A stretch of 64,000 nucleotides of DNA from Nitrosomonas marina (lineage in GTDB: Bacteria > Pseudomonadota > Gammaproteobacteria > Burkholderiales > Nitrosomonadaceae): contig NZ_FOIA01000001.1 in the NCBI RefSeq assembly GCF_900111605.1, forward strand, positions 124,001 through 188,000, read 5' to 3'. The notes beneath the pieces were generated by a model. The model did no database searches. It was not told the origin of the DNA and worked only from the letters and a program-made list of their open reading frames with translations. Numbering within the stretch: the first letter of the stretch is position 1; the number at the start of each line of letters is the position of its first letter. The position numbers and the translations under genes are program-made. Below, one piece after another: positions 46,486-55,613 of this stretch.

Positions 46486-47352
46486 TTATTGAGTTGGCAG
46501 ATCAGTTTTTATTGACAATGCGAGCTGATAGAGCGCATTCCTGTTTTCTCCTGAAATTTCTGCTGTCAGCTTGACCGCCTGTTTCAGTGGCAGCTCGTTT
46601 AGCAGCACATTGAGCGTATTTTGGGTTTGCTCACTGATGCGGGATTTTTTTTCGATTTGCGTGCCGTGCACCAGCAGAACAAATTCTCCTTTTTGGTGGT
46701 GACTGTCAGCGTCGATCCATATGGTTGCCTCTTCGAGTGTGCATGTATGAATTGTTTCAAACAGTTTTGTCAATTCACGAGCGATGACCAGCTTTCGCTG
46801 TGGACCAAAAATGACAACCATGTCTGCGAGACATTCTACGATGCGATGCGGCGCTTCATAAAAAATCAGTGTATAGGGAAATGCAGCAAGTTCGGTCAAT
46901 GCACGTCGGCGCAGGCCGGATTTTGCCGGCAGAAATCCATAAAACAGAAAGTGCGGGTTTGCTATACCCGCGGCAGACAGCGCACAGACGGCCGCATTGG
47001 GTCCAGGGATCGGAATAACTGTAAAATTATGCTCAAGAACCCGTTGCACCAGCAGGGCGCCTGGGTCCGAGATTGCCGGCGTGCCGGCATCAGAGAGCAA
47101 TGCAACGGATTTTCCTGCCGTCAGAAAAGTGATGATTTTGTCAGCGGCATTTTTTTCATTGTGCTGGTGCAGTGCAATCAGTTGGGTGTTTTTTACAGTG
47201 ATTCCATGATGTGACAACAGGTGCATGGAATTTTGAACATGTTCTGCAGCGATAACATCAACATGACCCAGTATCTGTATTGCGCGCAGACTGATGTCGT
47301 TTAGGTTTCCTATTGGGGTTGCTACCACATATAATGCACTTTTGACTGACAT
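46486..47352 (-). CDS. rsmI: RsmI, 16S rRNA 2'-O-methyltransferase (C1402)
   Basis: 288 residues of the tetrapyrrole-methylase fold. LYVVATPIGNLNDISLRAIQIL and SVALLSDAGTPAISDPGALLV are diagnostic, and FYEAPHRIVECLADM follows. It methylates the 2'-OH of C1402 in the decoding centre using SAM. ATG 47352 matches the family start; divergent from the LpoA-like gene with only 11 bp between the start codons, so their promoters must overlap the coding regions. Confidence 0.95.
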   Translation of the reverse strand: MSVKSALYVVATPIGNLNDISLRAIQILGHVDVIAAEHVQNSMHLLSHHGITVKNTQLIALHQHNEKNAADKIITFLTAGKSVALLSDAGTPAISDPGALLVQRVLEHNFTVIPIPGPNAAVCALSAAGIANPHFLFYGFLPAKSGLRRRALTELAAFPYTLIFYEAPHRIVECLADMVVIFGPQRKLVIARELTKLFETIHTCTLEEATIWIDADSHHQKGEFVLLVHGTQIEKKSRISEQTQNTLNVLLNELPLKQAVKLTAEISGENRNALYQLALSIKTDLPTQ

Positions 47353-47363
47353 AATTGAATACA

Positions 47364-48485
47364 ATGCGACGTTTTATCATCGTTCGTTTCTGTCTGGTTG
47401 TCTGGCTGACATGCGTGACACTATACGGCAGCCAGCATGTTTTTGCTACTCACCCGGATGGGTATTTTCCTGAGGCTGCCGCGCCGAGGCACATGCCGGA
47501 ACAGGCCATTGTGCCGCATGTTGCGCTGATATTGCCGTTGCAATCGCGGTCATTCGGCCCGGCTGCGGAGATGGTTAAACAGGGCTTTGCTATCGCGGCT
47601 GAACGCGAAGCGGCGCTGCCACTGGTGGTGCGCATTTATTCGACAACGGAAGATCCGCTGGATATTTTGATAACCTATCATCGGGCGCTGGATGCCGGCG
47701 CAGTATTCATAGTCGGCCCGCTTACCCGCAATGGTGTTACCGCGCTGGCATCCAGTCATGTGGTTATGGTACCCACACTGGCGCTGAATGCAACGGACCA
47801 GGACATGATGCTGCCAGCGAACTTGTTCCTGTTTGGCCTGCAATCGGAATCCGAAGCTGCACATATAGCCGAAATGGCGCTGTCTACAGAAAAAAACCAT
47901 GCCATTATTATCAAGGACAGAAGCGGACTGTCGCAGCGTTTGCAACAGGCGTTCGCCGATCGCTGGCTTGCGGAATACGGTCATACGGCGGAGTCGATAG
48001 ACTATGATGATCATCAGGGTTTTTTTTCACAACTGAGAAAATATACCGCTGGTGAACAGAACCTTGTTTTTCTGACACTGGATGCCGACGAAGTACGCCG
48101 CGTCAGGCCATATCTCGATCCGCAAACACCGGTGTTTGCAACTTCGCAGGTTTTTATCACAAATCAGGATCCATTATTCAAGCATGATCTGAACGGTGTT
48201 CGATTTATGGATATGCCCTGGATGTTGCAGCCCGATCATCCTGCCGTTATGGCGTATCGGGATTCAGATAATAGCAGAGACAAGGATAAAGAGCGTCTCT
48301 TTGCGCTGGGTATTGATGCATTTCGTTTAATGCGTCATATGTTGCAAGCGCATTCGCCGTATAGTATCGCATTTGATGGCGTTACCGGCGATATCCGTTT
48401 TGTCCCGCCGGCTCATTTTATTCGTGAACCGGTTGCGGCCCAATTTGATCAGGGCAAAGTTCGAGTGCTGGAAAAAAGGCAGTAA
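47364..48485 (+). CDS. LpoA/LppC-like penicillin-binding protein activator
   Basis: 373 residues with a signal peptide (FCLVVWLTCVTLYGSQHVFA) but no lipobox Cys at its end. The rest is a periplasmic binding-protein type I fold (HVALILPLQSRSFGPAAEMVKQGFAIAAE, then VGPLTRNGVTALASS), as in the C-terminal half of LpoA, which stimulates PBP1A in enterobacteria. It is short compared with LpoA (678) and lacks the TPR half; short forms are usual in betaproteobacteria. Neighbour order rsmI, lpoA-like, yraN supports the call. Confidence 0.85.
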   Translation: MRRFIIVRFCLVVWLTCVTLYGSQHVFATHPDGYFPEAAAPRHMPEQAIVPHVALILPLQSRSFGPAAEMVKQGFAIAAEREAALPLVVRIYSTTEDPLDILITYHRALDAGAVFIVGPLTRNGVTALASSHVVMVPTLALNATDQDMMLPANLFLFGLQSESEAAHIAEMALSTEKNHAIIIKDRSGLSQRLQQAFADRWLAEYGHTAESIDYDDHQGFFSQLRKYTAGEQNLVFLTLDADEVRRVRPYLDPQTPVFATSQVFITNQDPLFKHDLNGVRFMDMPWMLQPDHPAVMAYRDSDNSRDKDKERLFALGIDAFRLMRHMLQAHSPYSIAFDGVTGDIRFVPPAHFIREPVAAQFDQGKVRVLEKRQ

Positions 48486-48494
48486 TCACTGCAA

Positions 48495-48839
48495 ATGAAA
48501 GGCCGTGATGCTGAACAAATGGCGGCAGACTATCTGATGCGTCAGGGTCTTGTGCTGAGAGAACGAAACTACCGGTGTCGTTTCGGGGAGATCGACCTGA
48601 TAATGTCAGATGCGGGACGACTGGTATTCGTCGAAGTCAGGATGAGAACCAGCGAGGCTTTTGGCGGTGCTGCCGGCAGTATAACATTCACCAAAAAGAA
48701 CAGGCTATTACGCGCGGCACGGCATTACCTGTCTTCCCGGCTCGACACCGAACCTGCCTGTCGTTTCGATGTGGTACTGATTACAGGCGCTCGCAATCCG
48801 GTCATCAATTGGATCAGAAATGCGTTTGGTGAATCATAG
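48495..48839 (+). CDS. yraN: YraN/UPF0102 family protein
   Basis: 114 residues with the family core: GRDAEQMAADYLMRQGLVLRERNYRCRFGEIDLIMSDAGRLVFVEVRMR, which has the Asp and the ExK-like site of a restriction-endonuclease fold (here VEVRMR, so Arg replaces the usual Lys of EVK). Its role in DNA or RNA processing is not established. The gene starts 9 bp after the LpoA-like stop. Confidence 0.92.
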   Translation: MKGRDAEQMAADYLMRQGLVLRERNYRCRFGEIDLIMSDAGRLVFVEVRMRTSEAFGGAAGSITFTKKNRLLRAARHYLSSRLDTEPACRFDVVLITGARNPVINWIRNAFGES

Positions 48840-48858
48840 GCCAAACGGCTGCGATCAG

Positions 48859-49599
48859 TTACAAGTGAATGCTGCGTCCACCATCCACGGCGATTATCTG
48901 ACCTGTGATATACGGCGCATCGTCAATCAGGAACTGCACTGTTTTTGCGATGTCTTCCGGTTCGCCAGAGCGTTTTAAGAGCGTTCCATGAATGATTTTT
49001 TCACGTTGTTCCGTATTCGACCATGTACTGTCCTCGGGCCATAATATGGGTCCGGGGGATACACCGTTCACGCGCACATCGGGTGCCATTTCCAGCGCCA
49101 GAGATTTGGTGAGCGCCTGCAACCCTCCTTTGGCGGCATTGTAAATGACGAAATCTTTCAACGGTCGTTCGGTATGGATATCCACGATATTGATCACGCA
49201 ACCGCGTTGTGCCCTGAGATACGGCTCGGCTGCCTGTGTCAGGAATAACGGCGCCATCAGGTTGCTGCCTACCAGGTCGTGCCATGCATCGGTTGTACAT
49301 GCGTGCAGTGGTGTTGCAAAAAAACTGGAGGCGTTATTGATTAACACGTCCAGCCGGCCATAGCGCGCCACGGTTTTTTCGATAAGGTCTGGCAGCAGCC
49401 CGGTATCGAGTAAGTCAGTCTGGGCCAGAGAAGCCGAATTCGTTCTTTTTTGGTCCAGTTCGTGCTGTAGCGCACGCGCTTCCTCAATCGAGCTGCGATA
49501 ATGAATGACAACCGTAGCCCCGTGCGCGTGGAGTCTGCGGCAGATTGCCGCGCCCACGCGTTTCGCACCCCCGGTTACCAGAACAACTTTTCCCTGCAC
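48859..49599 (-). CDS. pteridine reductase-like short-chain dehydrogenase
   Basis: 246 residues, classical SDR. TGGAKRVGAAICRRL with the Arg-containing nucleotide loop and IHYRSSIEEA suggest NADPH use and a pteridine-reductase (FolM/PTR1-like) subtype; NNAS, YNAAKGG (Tyr and Lys) and SPGPILWPED complete the site. It would reduce dihydrobiopterin or dihydromonapterin. Convergent with yraN, divergent from the methyltransferase gene. Confidence 0.88.
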   Translation of the reverse strand: MQGKVVLVTGGAKRVGAAICRRLHAHGATVVIHYRSSIEEARALQHELDQKRTNSASLAQTDLLDTGLLPDLIEKTVARYGRLDVLINNASSFFATPLHACTTDAWHDLVGSNLMAPLFLTQAAEPYLRAQRGCVINIVDIHTERPLKDFVIYNAAKGGLQALTKSLALEMAPDVRVNGVSPGPILWPEDSTWSNTEQREKIIHGTLLKRSGEPEDIAKTVQFLIDDAPYITGQIIAVDGGRSIHL

Positions 49600-49699
49600 G
49601 GTGATCTCCCGTAAAATACATACTGATTGCTTATTGAACGTATTATAAAACCACAGGTTTTATCCAAGTGAAATTTATCATATTGAGAACAAATTAACG

Positions 49700-50938
49700 A
49701 TGTGTGCCGATACTACATCTTCAACCCGTACAATGCTCTCGGGTTTGCCAGCATGTGATGACAACGCGCTGGTACACAGCCGGAAACTTCAGTCGCTTAT
49801 TCGTGACGCAATCGCATCGGCCGGTGGCTGGATTCCGTTTGCGCGTTATATGGAATATGCCCTGTATCATCCCGGGCTCGGCTATTACAACGGTGGAGCA
49901 ACCAAGCTTGGCGGCAGTGGTGATTTTGTTACTGCGCCAGAAATTTCATCGTTATTTGGGTACACGCTGGCAGCACAGGTACGGCAAATTTCCGAATGCG
50001 TGAACAAGAAAACCGGTGCAGCCGATATTCTTGAATTAGGCGCAGGCTCAGGCAAACTGGGGGTAGATTTGCTGCAGGAACTGGAACGGCAAAATTGCCT
50101 GCCGCGACACTATTATATTCTCGAAGTCAGCGCAGAGTTGCGCGAGCGTCAGCAACACCTGTTGACTGAAAAAATGCCACACTTGCAATCGCGTGTTAGC
50201 TGGATTGACCGGCTTTCTGATCAATTTTGCGGCACCATTCTGGCGAATGAAGTATTCGATGCGCTGCCGGTACATCTAGTTAAGTGGCAGGACCATGAAA
50301 TTTACGAGCGCGGCGTGGCCTGGGATAACCATGAGCAGGCGAATGAATTTGTCTGGGTTGATCAGCCTGTTGACAACAATACGCTCAAAATGGCTGCGAC
50401 TGCATTGTCTGGCTTAATCAATCCTGAACAACGTGGTGATTTTTCCTATATCAGCGAAATCAATCTGAATGCCGGTTTTTTGGTGCAGACGCTGGCCAAA
50501 ATTCTGCATGTGGGTGCGGTGGTGTTGATCGACTATGGATTTGGCCGGGGCGAGTATTATCATCCGCAACGCGATCAGGGTACGCTCATGTGTCACTACC
50601 GGCATCATGCGCATGGTGATCCTTTTTTTCTGCCGGGGCTGCAGGATATCACAAGTCATGTTGATTTCAGCGCAGTGACCGAAGCCGCTGTTAAAACGGA
50701 TATGTCGCTGCTGGGCTACACGACGCAAGCCCATTTTTTGTTGAATTGTGGCGTGACGGAAATTCTTGCCCGGACGCCTGCTGAAGATGTGCACAATTAC
50801 TTGCCGCTTGCAAATCAGCTGCAAAAGCTTGTCAGTCCCGCCGAAATGGGTGAACTCTTCAAGGTTATTGCGTTTGGTAAACAGATTACCGAACCGTTGA
50901 TTGGTTTTGCCGGTGGAGACAGAACCCGAATGCTGTAA
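49700..50938 (+). CDS. MidA/NDUFAF7-family SAM-dependent methyltransferase
   Basis: 412 residues of the COG1565 family. IPFARYMEYALYHPGLGYYNGG and GDFVTAPEISSLFG mark the N-terminus; the SAM-binding GxGxG is ILELGAGSGKLGVDLL, and EVFDALPVHLV plus VLIDYGFGRGEYYHPQRDQGTLMCHYRHHAHGDPF follow. The eukaryotic homologue methylates an Arg of a complex I subunit; the bacterial target is unknown. It is paired divergently with the pteridine reductase gene, a common arrangement in this group. Confidence 0.9.
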   Translation: MCADTTSSTRTMLSGLPACDDNALVHSRKLQSLIRDAIASAGGWIPFARYMEYALYHPGLGYYNGGATKLGGSGDFVTAPEISSLFGYTLAAQVRQISECVNKKTGAADILELGAGSGKLGVDLLQELERQNCLPRHYYILEVSAELRERQQHLLTEKMPHLQSRVSWIDRLSDQFCGTILANEVFDALPVHLVKWQDHEIYERGVAWDNHEQANEFVWVDQPVDNNTLKMAATALSGLINPEQRGDFSYISEINLNAGFLVQTLAKILHVGAVVLIDYGFGRGEYYHPQRDQGTLMCHYRHHAHGDPFFLPGLQDITSHVDFSAVTEAAVKTDMSLLGYTTQAHFLLNCGVTEILARTPAEDVHNYLPLANQLQKLVSPAEMGELFKVIAFGKQITEPLIGFAGGDRTRML

Positions 50939-51495
50939 ATTGTATTATTTCATGCTGACCTGACGAATAGTGTCAAACGGCAGTGAAAGCTGAAGTTCGG
51001 ATGAATCGGATTTCGGCAACAATCGGCCAAAACTGGTCAGTCACTACATTCAACAAATCTCCGATAATCTGGTTTTGTTATAATGAAAGCTGAATCAACG
51101 TATTGTTATCAAAATGACGGAAAAAGCATGCAACTTGAAGTGTTAGATTCATTTTTGACGTAATATATTGTGCGTCATTTCGGACATTTAATTCTAAGTA
51201 CTCTTTCAATATGATATTGTCTGGTACAGCATTACCGTGGTGTTATGGATCAAGGCACAGTACGCTGGAAAGGGCTGTTCCCTTTTCAAGTACTGTAACG
51301 CGGCTGCAGGACACCACGGTAACGCCCTGTGGGTGAGCTTGTCAGCGTCCATGGACTGCGTTGCGTCTTTTGGTAATAGAACGACTATTTCCTGCAAGAC
51401 ACGCCTTGCCATGAACACTGACAAGTTCACTGAACCCGGCAATATCAAATTGAAAGAGTACTAGTAAGGCAGGAAATAACGGATAATCCGTTGCA
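50939..51495. other. 557-bp gap holding a miniature inverted-repeat element
   Basis: The left part (50939-51194) has no ORF; TGACG-N12-CGTCA near 51158-51179 is a small inverted repeat. The right part is the element at 51195-51464. The antiporter start lies 32 bp after it. Confidence 0.6.
51195..51464. mobile_element. 270-bp miniature inverted-repeat element (MITE-like)
   Basis: The ends 51195-51224 and 51435-51464 are inverted repeats matching at 25 of 30 positions (core AGTACTCTTTCAAT). Inside, three nested perfect inverted repeats form a stem: TTACCGTGGTGT (51232-51243) with ACACCACGGTAA (51311-51322), ACAGTAC (51257) with GTACTGT (51290), and AAAGGG (51269) with CCCTTT (51280). No transposase is encoded; ORFs on both strands of about 75-80 codons are probably incidental. 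Solo copies of the end sequence occur at 39114, 39958 and 45351. The IS family driving it cannot be named from the sequence. Confidence 0.7.
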
Positions 51496-53163
51496 ATGAT
51501 TGAGAATATATTCATACAAATCGGGGCCATTCTTGGTCTCGCAGTTGTTGGCGGGGCCCTGGCTCAGCTGTTGCGTCAGCCCTTGATCGTTGCTTTCATT
51601 GCCGTAGGTATTCTGGTCGGCCCTTCTGCCCTGGGCCTGGTCGCGCACAGTAGTGAAATCGAGCTGTTCGCCCGGCTCGGTATCGCACTGCTGCTGTTCG
51701 TAGTGGGTTTGAAACTTGATCTGCATATCATACGTACCGTAGGTCCAGTGGCACTTGCTTCCGGCCTCGGACAGGTGTTCTTTACCTCCGTGGTGGGCTA
51801 CCTGCTCGCACTGTTGTTAGGTATGTCTCATGTAGCCGCGATTTATGTGGCGGTGGCACTCACCTTTTCCAGTACTATCATCATTGTCAAACTGCTCTCA
51901 GACAAACGTGAAGTAGATGCGCTGCATGGTCGTATCGCGGTCGGTTTTCTTATCGTGCAGGACATTGTGGTGGTGCTGGTAATGATTGGCCTGACTGCCT
52001 TCGGACAGGCGGGCGGCGATGTCAACATGGGCTGGGAGGCCCTGAAGGTTGTTCTCAAAGGGGCCGCCATGCTGCTGGTCGTGGCCTTGTTGATGCGCTA
52101 TGTCCTGCCGGGGCTGTTGCATCGCCTGGCCCATTCGTCGGAACTATTGATGTTGTTCGCCATCGCCTGGGCTGTGCTGGGTGCCGTCGCCGGGGATGCT
52201 CTGGGTTTCAGCAAGGAAGTAGGCGCCTTTCTTGCTGGCGTTTCCATTGCCTCGACACCATTCCGTGAACAAGTTGCCGCACGCCTGGTGAGTCTGCGTG
52301 ATTTCTTGTTGCTATTTTTCTTTATTGAACTGGGGGCGATCCTCGACCTCAGCACGCTGGGTATGCAAGTCGGTGCTTCTATGGTGTTCTCGCTGTTTGT
52401 GCTGATTGGTAACCCGATCATTGTAATGATCATCATGGGTTATATGGGATACCGTAAACGTACCGGATTTCTCGCCGGATTGACGGTGGCCCAGATCAGC
52501 GAGTTTTCCTTGGTACTCGCAGCACTTGGCCTGAGCCTGGGCCACCTGCAACAGGAGACCGTAGGACTGATTACGCTAGTGGGATTGATCACTATCAGCG
52601 CGTCCACCTACATGATCCTCTATTCCCACGCTATTTATGAACGTCTCGCGCCCTGGCTGTCGTTATTTGAGCGCAAGATGACGCATCGGGAACTCGACAG
52701 CCCATTTGATGGGAAAGGTGGAGTGGATGTGTTGCTGTTCGGGCTGGGTCGCTACGGCGCATCACTGGCGGAGAATCTTCGCGACCGAGGCTGTAGAGTA
52801 CTCGCAGTGGACTTCGACCCTACCACCGTACAGCAACATATACGCGACGGTTATCAGGTGCATTACGGTGATGCGGAAGATCCGGAGTTAGTGGCGACCC
52901 TGCCTCTGGCACATACACGTTGGGTTGTCAGTACTGTACGTGACCGAACTATTAACCGTACCCTGCTTCATGGTCTGCGCCAGAATAACTATCTTGGCAA
53001 GGTTGCTATCGCCAGCGCCAGCCACCGGGATGTGCGCCAGTTCGAGCAAGATGGTATCGATATGGTGTTGATGCCTTATGCGGATGCGGCAAAAGAAGCG
53101 GCTGAAAGACTGCTATCGGACGTGCGCGACGAAAACCCCGGAAAAAATGGAGAAATGGGATGA
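51496..53163 (+). CDS. Kef/YbaL-type monovalent cation:proton antiporter
   Basis: 555 residues. About twelve hydrophobic helices of the CPA2 fold (residues 1-385; LRQPLIVAFIAVGILVGPSALG at the start) and a C-terminal RCK_N/TrkA-N domain (about 405-530; DVLLFGLGRYGASLAENLRDRGCRVLAVDFDP with the Rossmann GxGxxG). It probably exchanges K+ for H+ under nucleotide or glutathione-like control. No RCK_C is attached. It overlaps the stress-protein gene by 4 bp. The gene lies immediately after the MITE-like element, which may affect its expression. Confidence 0.92.
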   Translation: MIENIFIQIGAILGLAVVGGALAQLLRQPLIVAFIAVGILVGPSALGLVAHSSEIELFARLGIALLLFVVGLKLDLHIIRTVGPVALASGLGQVFFTSVVGYLLALLLGMSHVAAIYVAVALTFSSTIIIVKLLSDKREVDALHGRIAVGFLIVQDIVVVLVMIGLTAFGQAGGDVNMGWEALKVVLKGAAMLLVVALLMRYVLPGLLHRLAHSSELLMLFAIAWAVLGAVAGDALGFSKEVGAFLAGVSIASTPFREQVAARLVSLRDFLLLFFFIELGAILDLSTLGMQVGASMVFSLFVLIGNPIIVMIIMGYMGYRKRTGFLAGLTVAQISEFSLVLAALGLSLGHLQQETVGLITLVGLITISASTYMILYSHAIYERLAPWLSLFERKMTHRELDSPFDGKGGVDVLLFGLGRYGASLAENLRDRGCRVLAVDFDPTTVQQHIRDGYQVHYGDAEDPELVATLPLAHTRWVVSTVRDRTINRTLLHGLRQNNYLGKVAIASASHRDVRQFEQDGIDMVLMPYADAAKEAAERLLSDVRDENPGKNGEMG

Positions 53164-54128
53164 AACTATTTAATAACCTCTTGTATGTATTTGAACAGTC
53201 CACCGCACAAGATACTGCTATCGCACGGGCGGTGTCGCTGGCGCAGAACAACCAGGCGCGGCTGACAATTATTGATGTCATTCCAGAGCAAAAGGCAAAG
53301 ATCGGGATGCCGCCGGGCGGTCCTGTTTCTAACGATCTGACGGCGGCGATGATTGCGCAGCGGCGGCAGATGCTGAAGTCATTGATCGCGCCTTACACGA
53401 CACAGTTAGACTTCGGTATCGAGATTCTCGTTGGTATAAAATTCCTCGAGGTCATTCGTGCCGTGCAGCGAAACGATTACGATTTGGTTATCAAGCCCGC
53501 TGAGAATCCCGATTGGGTCGAGCGGCTGTTCGGCTCAGATGATATGCATCTGCTGCGTAAATGTCCTTGCCCAATCTGGTTAATGAAACCACACGAGAAA
53601 TCCAACTATGAACGTATCGTGGCTGCCGTGGACTTTGATCCCGACGAAACCGAATCTGACGAGCAAGCATTGAATCAACTGATTCTCGGTATGTCCAGTT
53701 CACTCGCGCTATCCGACTTTGCCCAGTTGCATCTTGTGCATGTGTGGGATGTGCCCGAGGCAGGCTTTGCGAGTTTATGGGCGGATAATCCAAAAGCAGC
53801 CGAGATGAACATGATTGAGGCCGTCCGCCTACAGCACAAGGCTGGCATGGACACCCTGATTCGAATGCTCAGTGAACAAATAAGTGCAGACGCATACAAG
53901 TACTTAACTCCCCGGGTTCACTTGCTCAAGGGATCGGCGCAAAAGGTGATACCTGCGTTGGTCAAAGAGTTAAAGGTAGATCTGGTCGTCATGGGCACGG
54001 TGGCGCGCACAGGTATTCCAGGTTTTATCATAGGCAATACAGCGGAGGCGATTCTGGATCAATTGCAATGCTCTGTGCTGGCGGTAAAACCCCCGGGATT
54101 TGTGTCTCCGGTTCCTAGGGAATCATGA
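53160..54128 (+). CDS. tandem universal stress protein (UspE-like)
   Basis: 322 residues with two Usp domains (about 1-150 and 155-315). The second has the ATP-loop-like GTVARTGIPGFIIGNTAEAIL near its end; the first is less conserved (KPAENPDWVERLFGSDDMHLLRKCPCPIWLMKP). It is coupled to the antiporter gene (ATGA overlap), which suggests joint response to ionic or pH stress. Confidence 0.9.
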   Translation: MKLFNNLLYVFEQSTAQDTAIARAVSLAQNNQARLTIIDVIPEQKAKIGMPPGGPVSNDLTAAMIAQRRQMLKSLIAPYTTQLDFGIEILVGIKFLEVIRAVQRNDYDLVIKPAENPDWVERLFGSDDMHLLRKCPCPIWLMKPHEKSNYERIVAAVDFDPDETESDEQALNQLILGMSSSLALSDFAQLHLVHVWDVPEAGFASLWADNPKAAEMNMIEAVRLQHKAGMDTLIRMLSEQISADAYKYLTPRVHLLKGSAQKVIPALVKELKVDLVVMGTVARTGIPGFIIGNTAEAILDQLQCSVLAVKPPGFVSPVPRES

Positions 54129-54342
54129 TTGCCTAACAAAGCAAAATGCAACCAGACAGCAAAAAGCGCTCTTCGTTCCCCGCTCCGCTTTATGCTGCCG
54201 GTGATTTGCGGCATTATCACTGTATAAAGGAATTTGTACTATCTCACCGTCCACTTAGGGCCGACACCGGCACTTATCCTTAACTCACTGAATGTCTTCT
54301 ATCAGGAAGCAGGCAATTAAATCGTGAGATACTAAAGAGCTA

Positions 54343-54786
54343 TCAACTGCACCGTGCGTCACTTGCTGCGGCAATGGCTTGCAGCGTATCTTCATCGAGC
54401 ACTGTCTGGGCCGCTTCAAATAATTCGCGTTCTTCAAATCGAATATGCCGCTGCAACAGTTCACCAAGCTGTTTTAGACTGGCAGCGCTCCGTGGAGTAT
54501 CAGGGGACAGCAATTGCCGCAATGCTGCATGTTCGGCGATCAACCGGTCAGCCAGCTGTTTAAGATGTGGATCACCAAGTGCAGTAAACGCGGCGGCTAT
54601 GTATGACTCTTCGATTTCGAAATGAGATATCAGTACTTCATCTGCGTGTTCCTGTAACTCATTCCAAACGATTTGCAGGTCATCATTGCCCAGCTCTTGC
54701 ATCACAGCCTTTTTGGCTTTGTTTGCCAATACCAGGCCGTGGTGGTGTTCAATGGATAACGCTTTCAATGCGGTATTTCGTTTCAA
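54343..54786 (-). CDS. hemerythrin HHE-domain protein
   Basis: 147 residues, four-helix HHE fold. Candidate di-iron ligands: SIEHHHGLVL, HADEVLISHFEIEESYI, IAEHAALRQLL and LLQRHIRFEERELFEA, each with the expected His and Glu. It may bind or sense oxygen, NO or iron. No partner domain. Divergent from the phosphoribosyltransferase gene. Confidence 0.88.
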   Translation of the reverse strand: MKRNTALKALSIEHHHGLVLANKAKKAVMQELGNDDLQIVWNELQEHADEVLISHFEIEESYIAAAFTALGDPHLKQLADRLIAEHAALRQLLSPDTPRSAASLKQLGELLQRHIRFEERELFEAAQTVLDEDTLQAIAAASDARCS

Positions 54787-54853
54787 AAAATAATCTCCAA
54801 ATGATACAAATACATTTTTTTTCTGCTATTTTATCTATCTGTGCGGAATTTAA

Positions 54854-54869
54854 AAATACGTGTGTATTT
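54854..54869. promoter_or_regulatory. inverted repeat in the hemerythrin / phosphoribosyltransferase divergent region
   Basis: AAATAC-GTGT-GTATTT, perfect 6-bp arms, lies 30 bp before the phosphoribosyltransferase ATG and 67 bp before the hemerythrin start. An operator for both is possible. Confidence 0.3.
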
Positions 54870-54898
54870 GAATTCTGCGAATCAGGCGGAGGTCAACC

Positions 54899-55519
54899 AT
54901 GTTTCAAAATCGTGACGATGCGGCCATAAAACTGGCAAAGCGGCTGGTGCCATATCAGGGACGGAACCCACTGATACTGGCGATACCACGTGGTGCTGTG
55001 CCCATGGCAAAGATCATTGCTGAGGCGCTGCAAGGTGAAATGGACATAGTGCTTGTACGCAAACTGGGCGCGCCCGGTAATCCGGAACTGGCGATTGGAG
55101 CAATTGACGAAACGGGGTGGACTTATCTGACCCCGGAAGCAAAACAGATTGTGCACGATCCGCAGTATGTCGAGCTGGAAAAACATAAACAGCTGGAAAT
55201 CATGCGGTCTCGGCGTAAATTGTACACACCTGTCCGACCGCCGTTGAATCCTGAAGGCCGTATCGTGATAGTGGTGGATGACGGACTGGCGACAGGCTCG
55301 ACCATGATAGCGGCACTGCATGCGCTGCGAGCCCGAAACCCTGAAAAACTGGTTTGCGCAGTCCCCGTGGCACCGTCGGATACTTTGACCAAAGTTGCGT
55401 CTTACGCTGATGAAACGGTTTGTCTTGAGTCACCTGTATTTTTTTATGCCGTTGGACAGTTTTATCATGTTTTCCAGCAAGTCAGTGATGATGAAGTGAC
55501 CGGGTTGCTGGCAAAGTAA
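54899..55519 (+). CDS. phosphoribosyltransferase-family protein
   Basis: 206 residues of the COG1926 type. The PRPP-binding loop is VIVVDDGLATGSTMIAALHALR; ILAIPRGAVPMAKIIAEAL and VRKLGAPGNPELAIGAIDETG are typical of this stress-linked subgroup, whose substrate is unknown. It often sits near Usp, hemerythrin or Lon-like genes, as here. GGAGG ribosome site before the ATG. Confidence 0.88.
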   Translation: MFQNRDDAAIKLAKRLVPYQGRNPLILAIPRGAVPMAKIIAEALQGEMDIVLVRKLGAPGNPELAIGAIDETGWTYLTPEAKQIVHDPQYVELEKHKQLEIMRSRRKLYTPVRPPLNPEGRIVIVVDDGLATGSTMIAALHALRARNPEKLVCAVPVAPSDTLTKVASYADETVCLESPVFFYAVGQFYHVFQQVSDDEVTGLLAK

Positions 55520-55613
55520 TGTTCATACCGAATCAGATGAGACTCAAGCAAGCCCGCGGTTCGGTATACAATAGCGCAACAGTTCAACGCTTTTTTTTAA
55601 GGAGTCGTCATCA

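Noticed and set aside
49674..49700. Further copy of the palindromic repeat before the MidA-like gene
   Set aside because: Only TATCATATTGAGAA matches; the AGAGTACTAG half is absent, so chance is likely.
51206..51448. 80-codon minus-strand and 75-codon plus-strand ORFs inside the MITE-like element
   Set aside because: Both begin or end in the terminal repeats and overlap the nested palindromes; no transposase motif (DDE or HUH) is visible.
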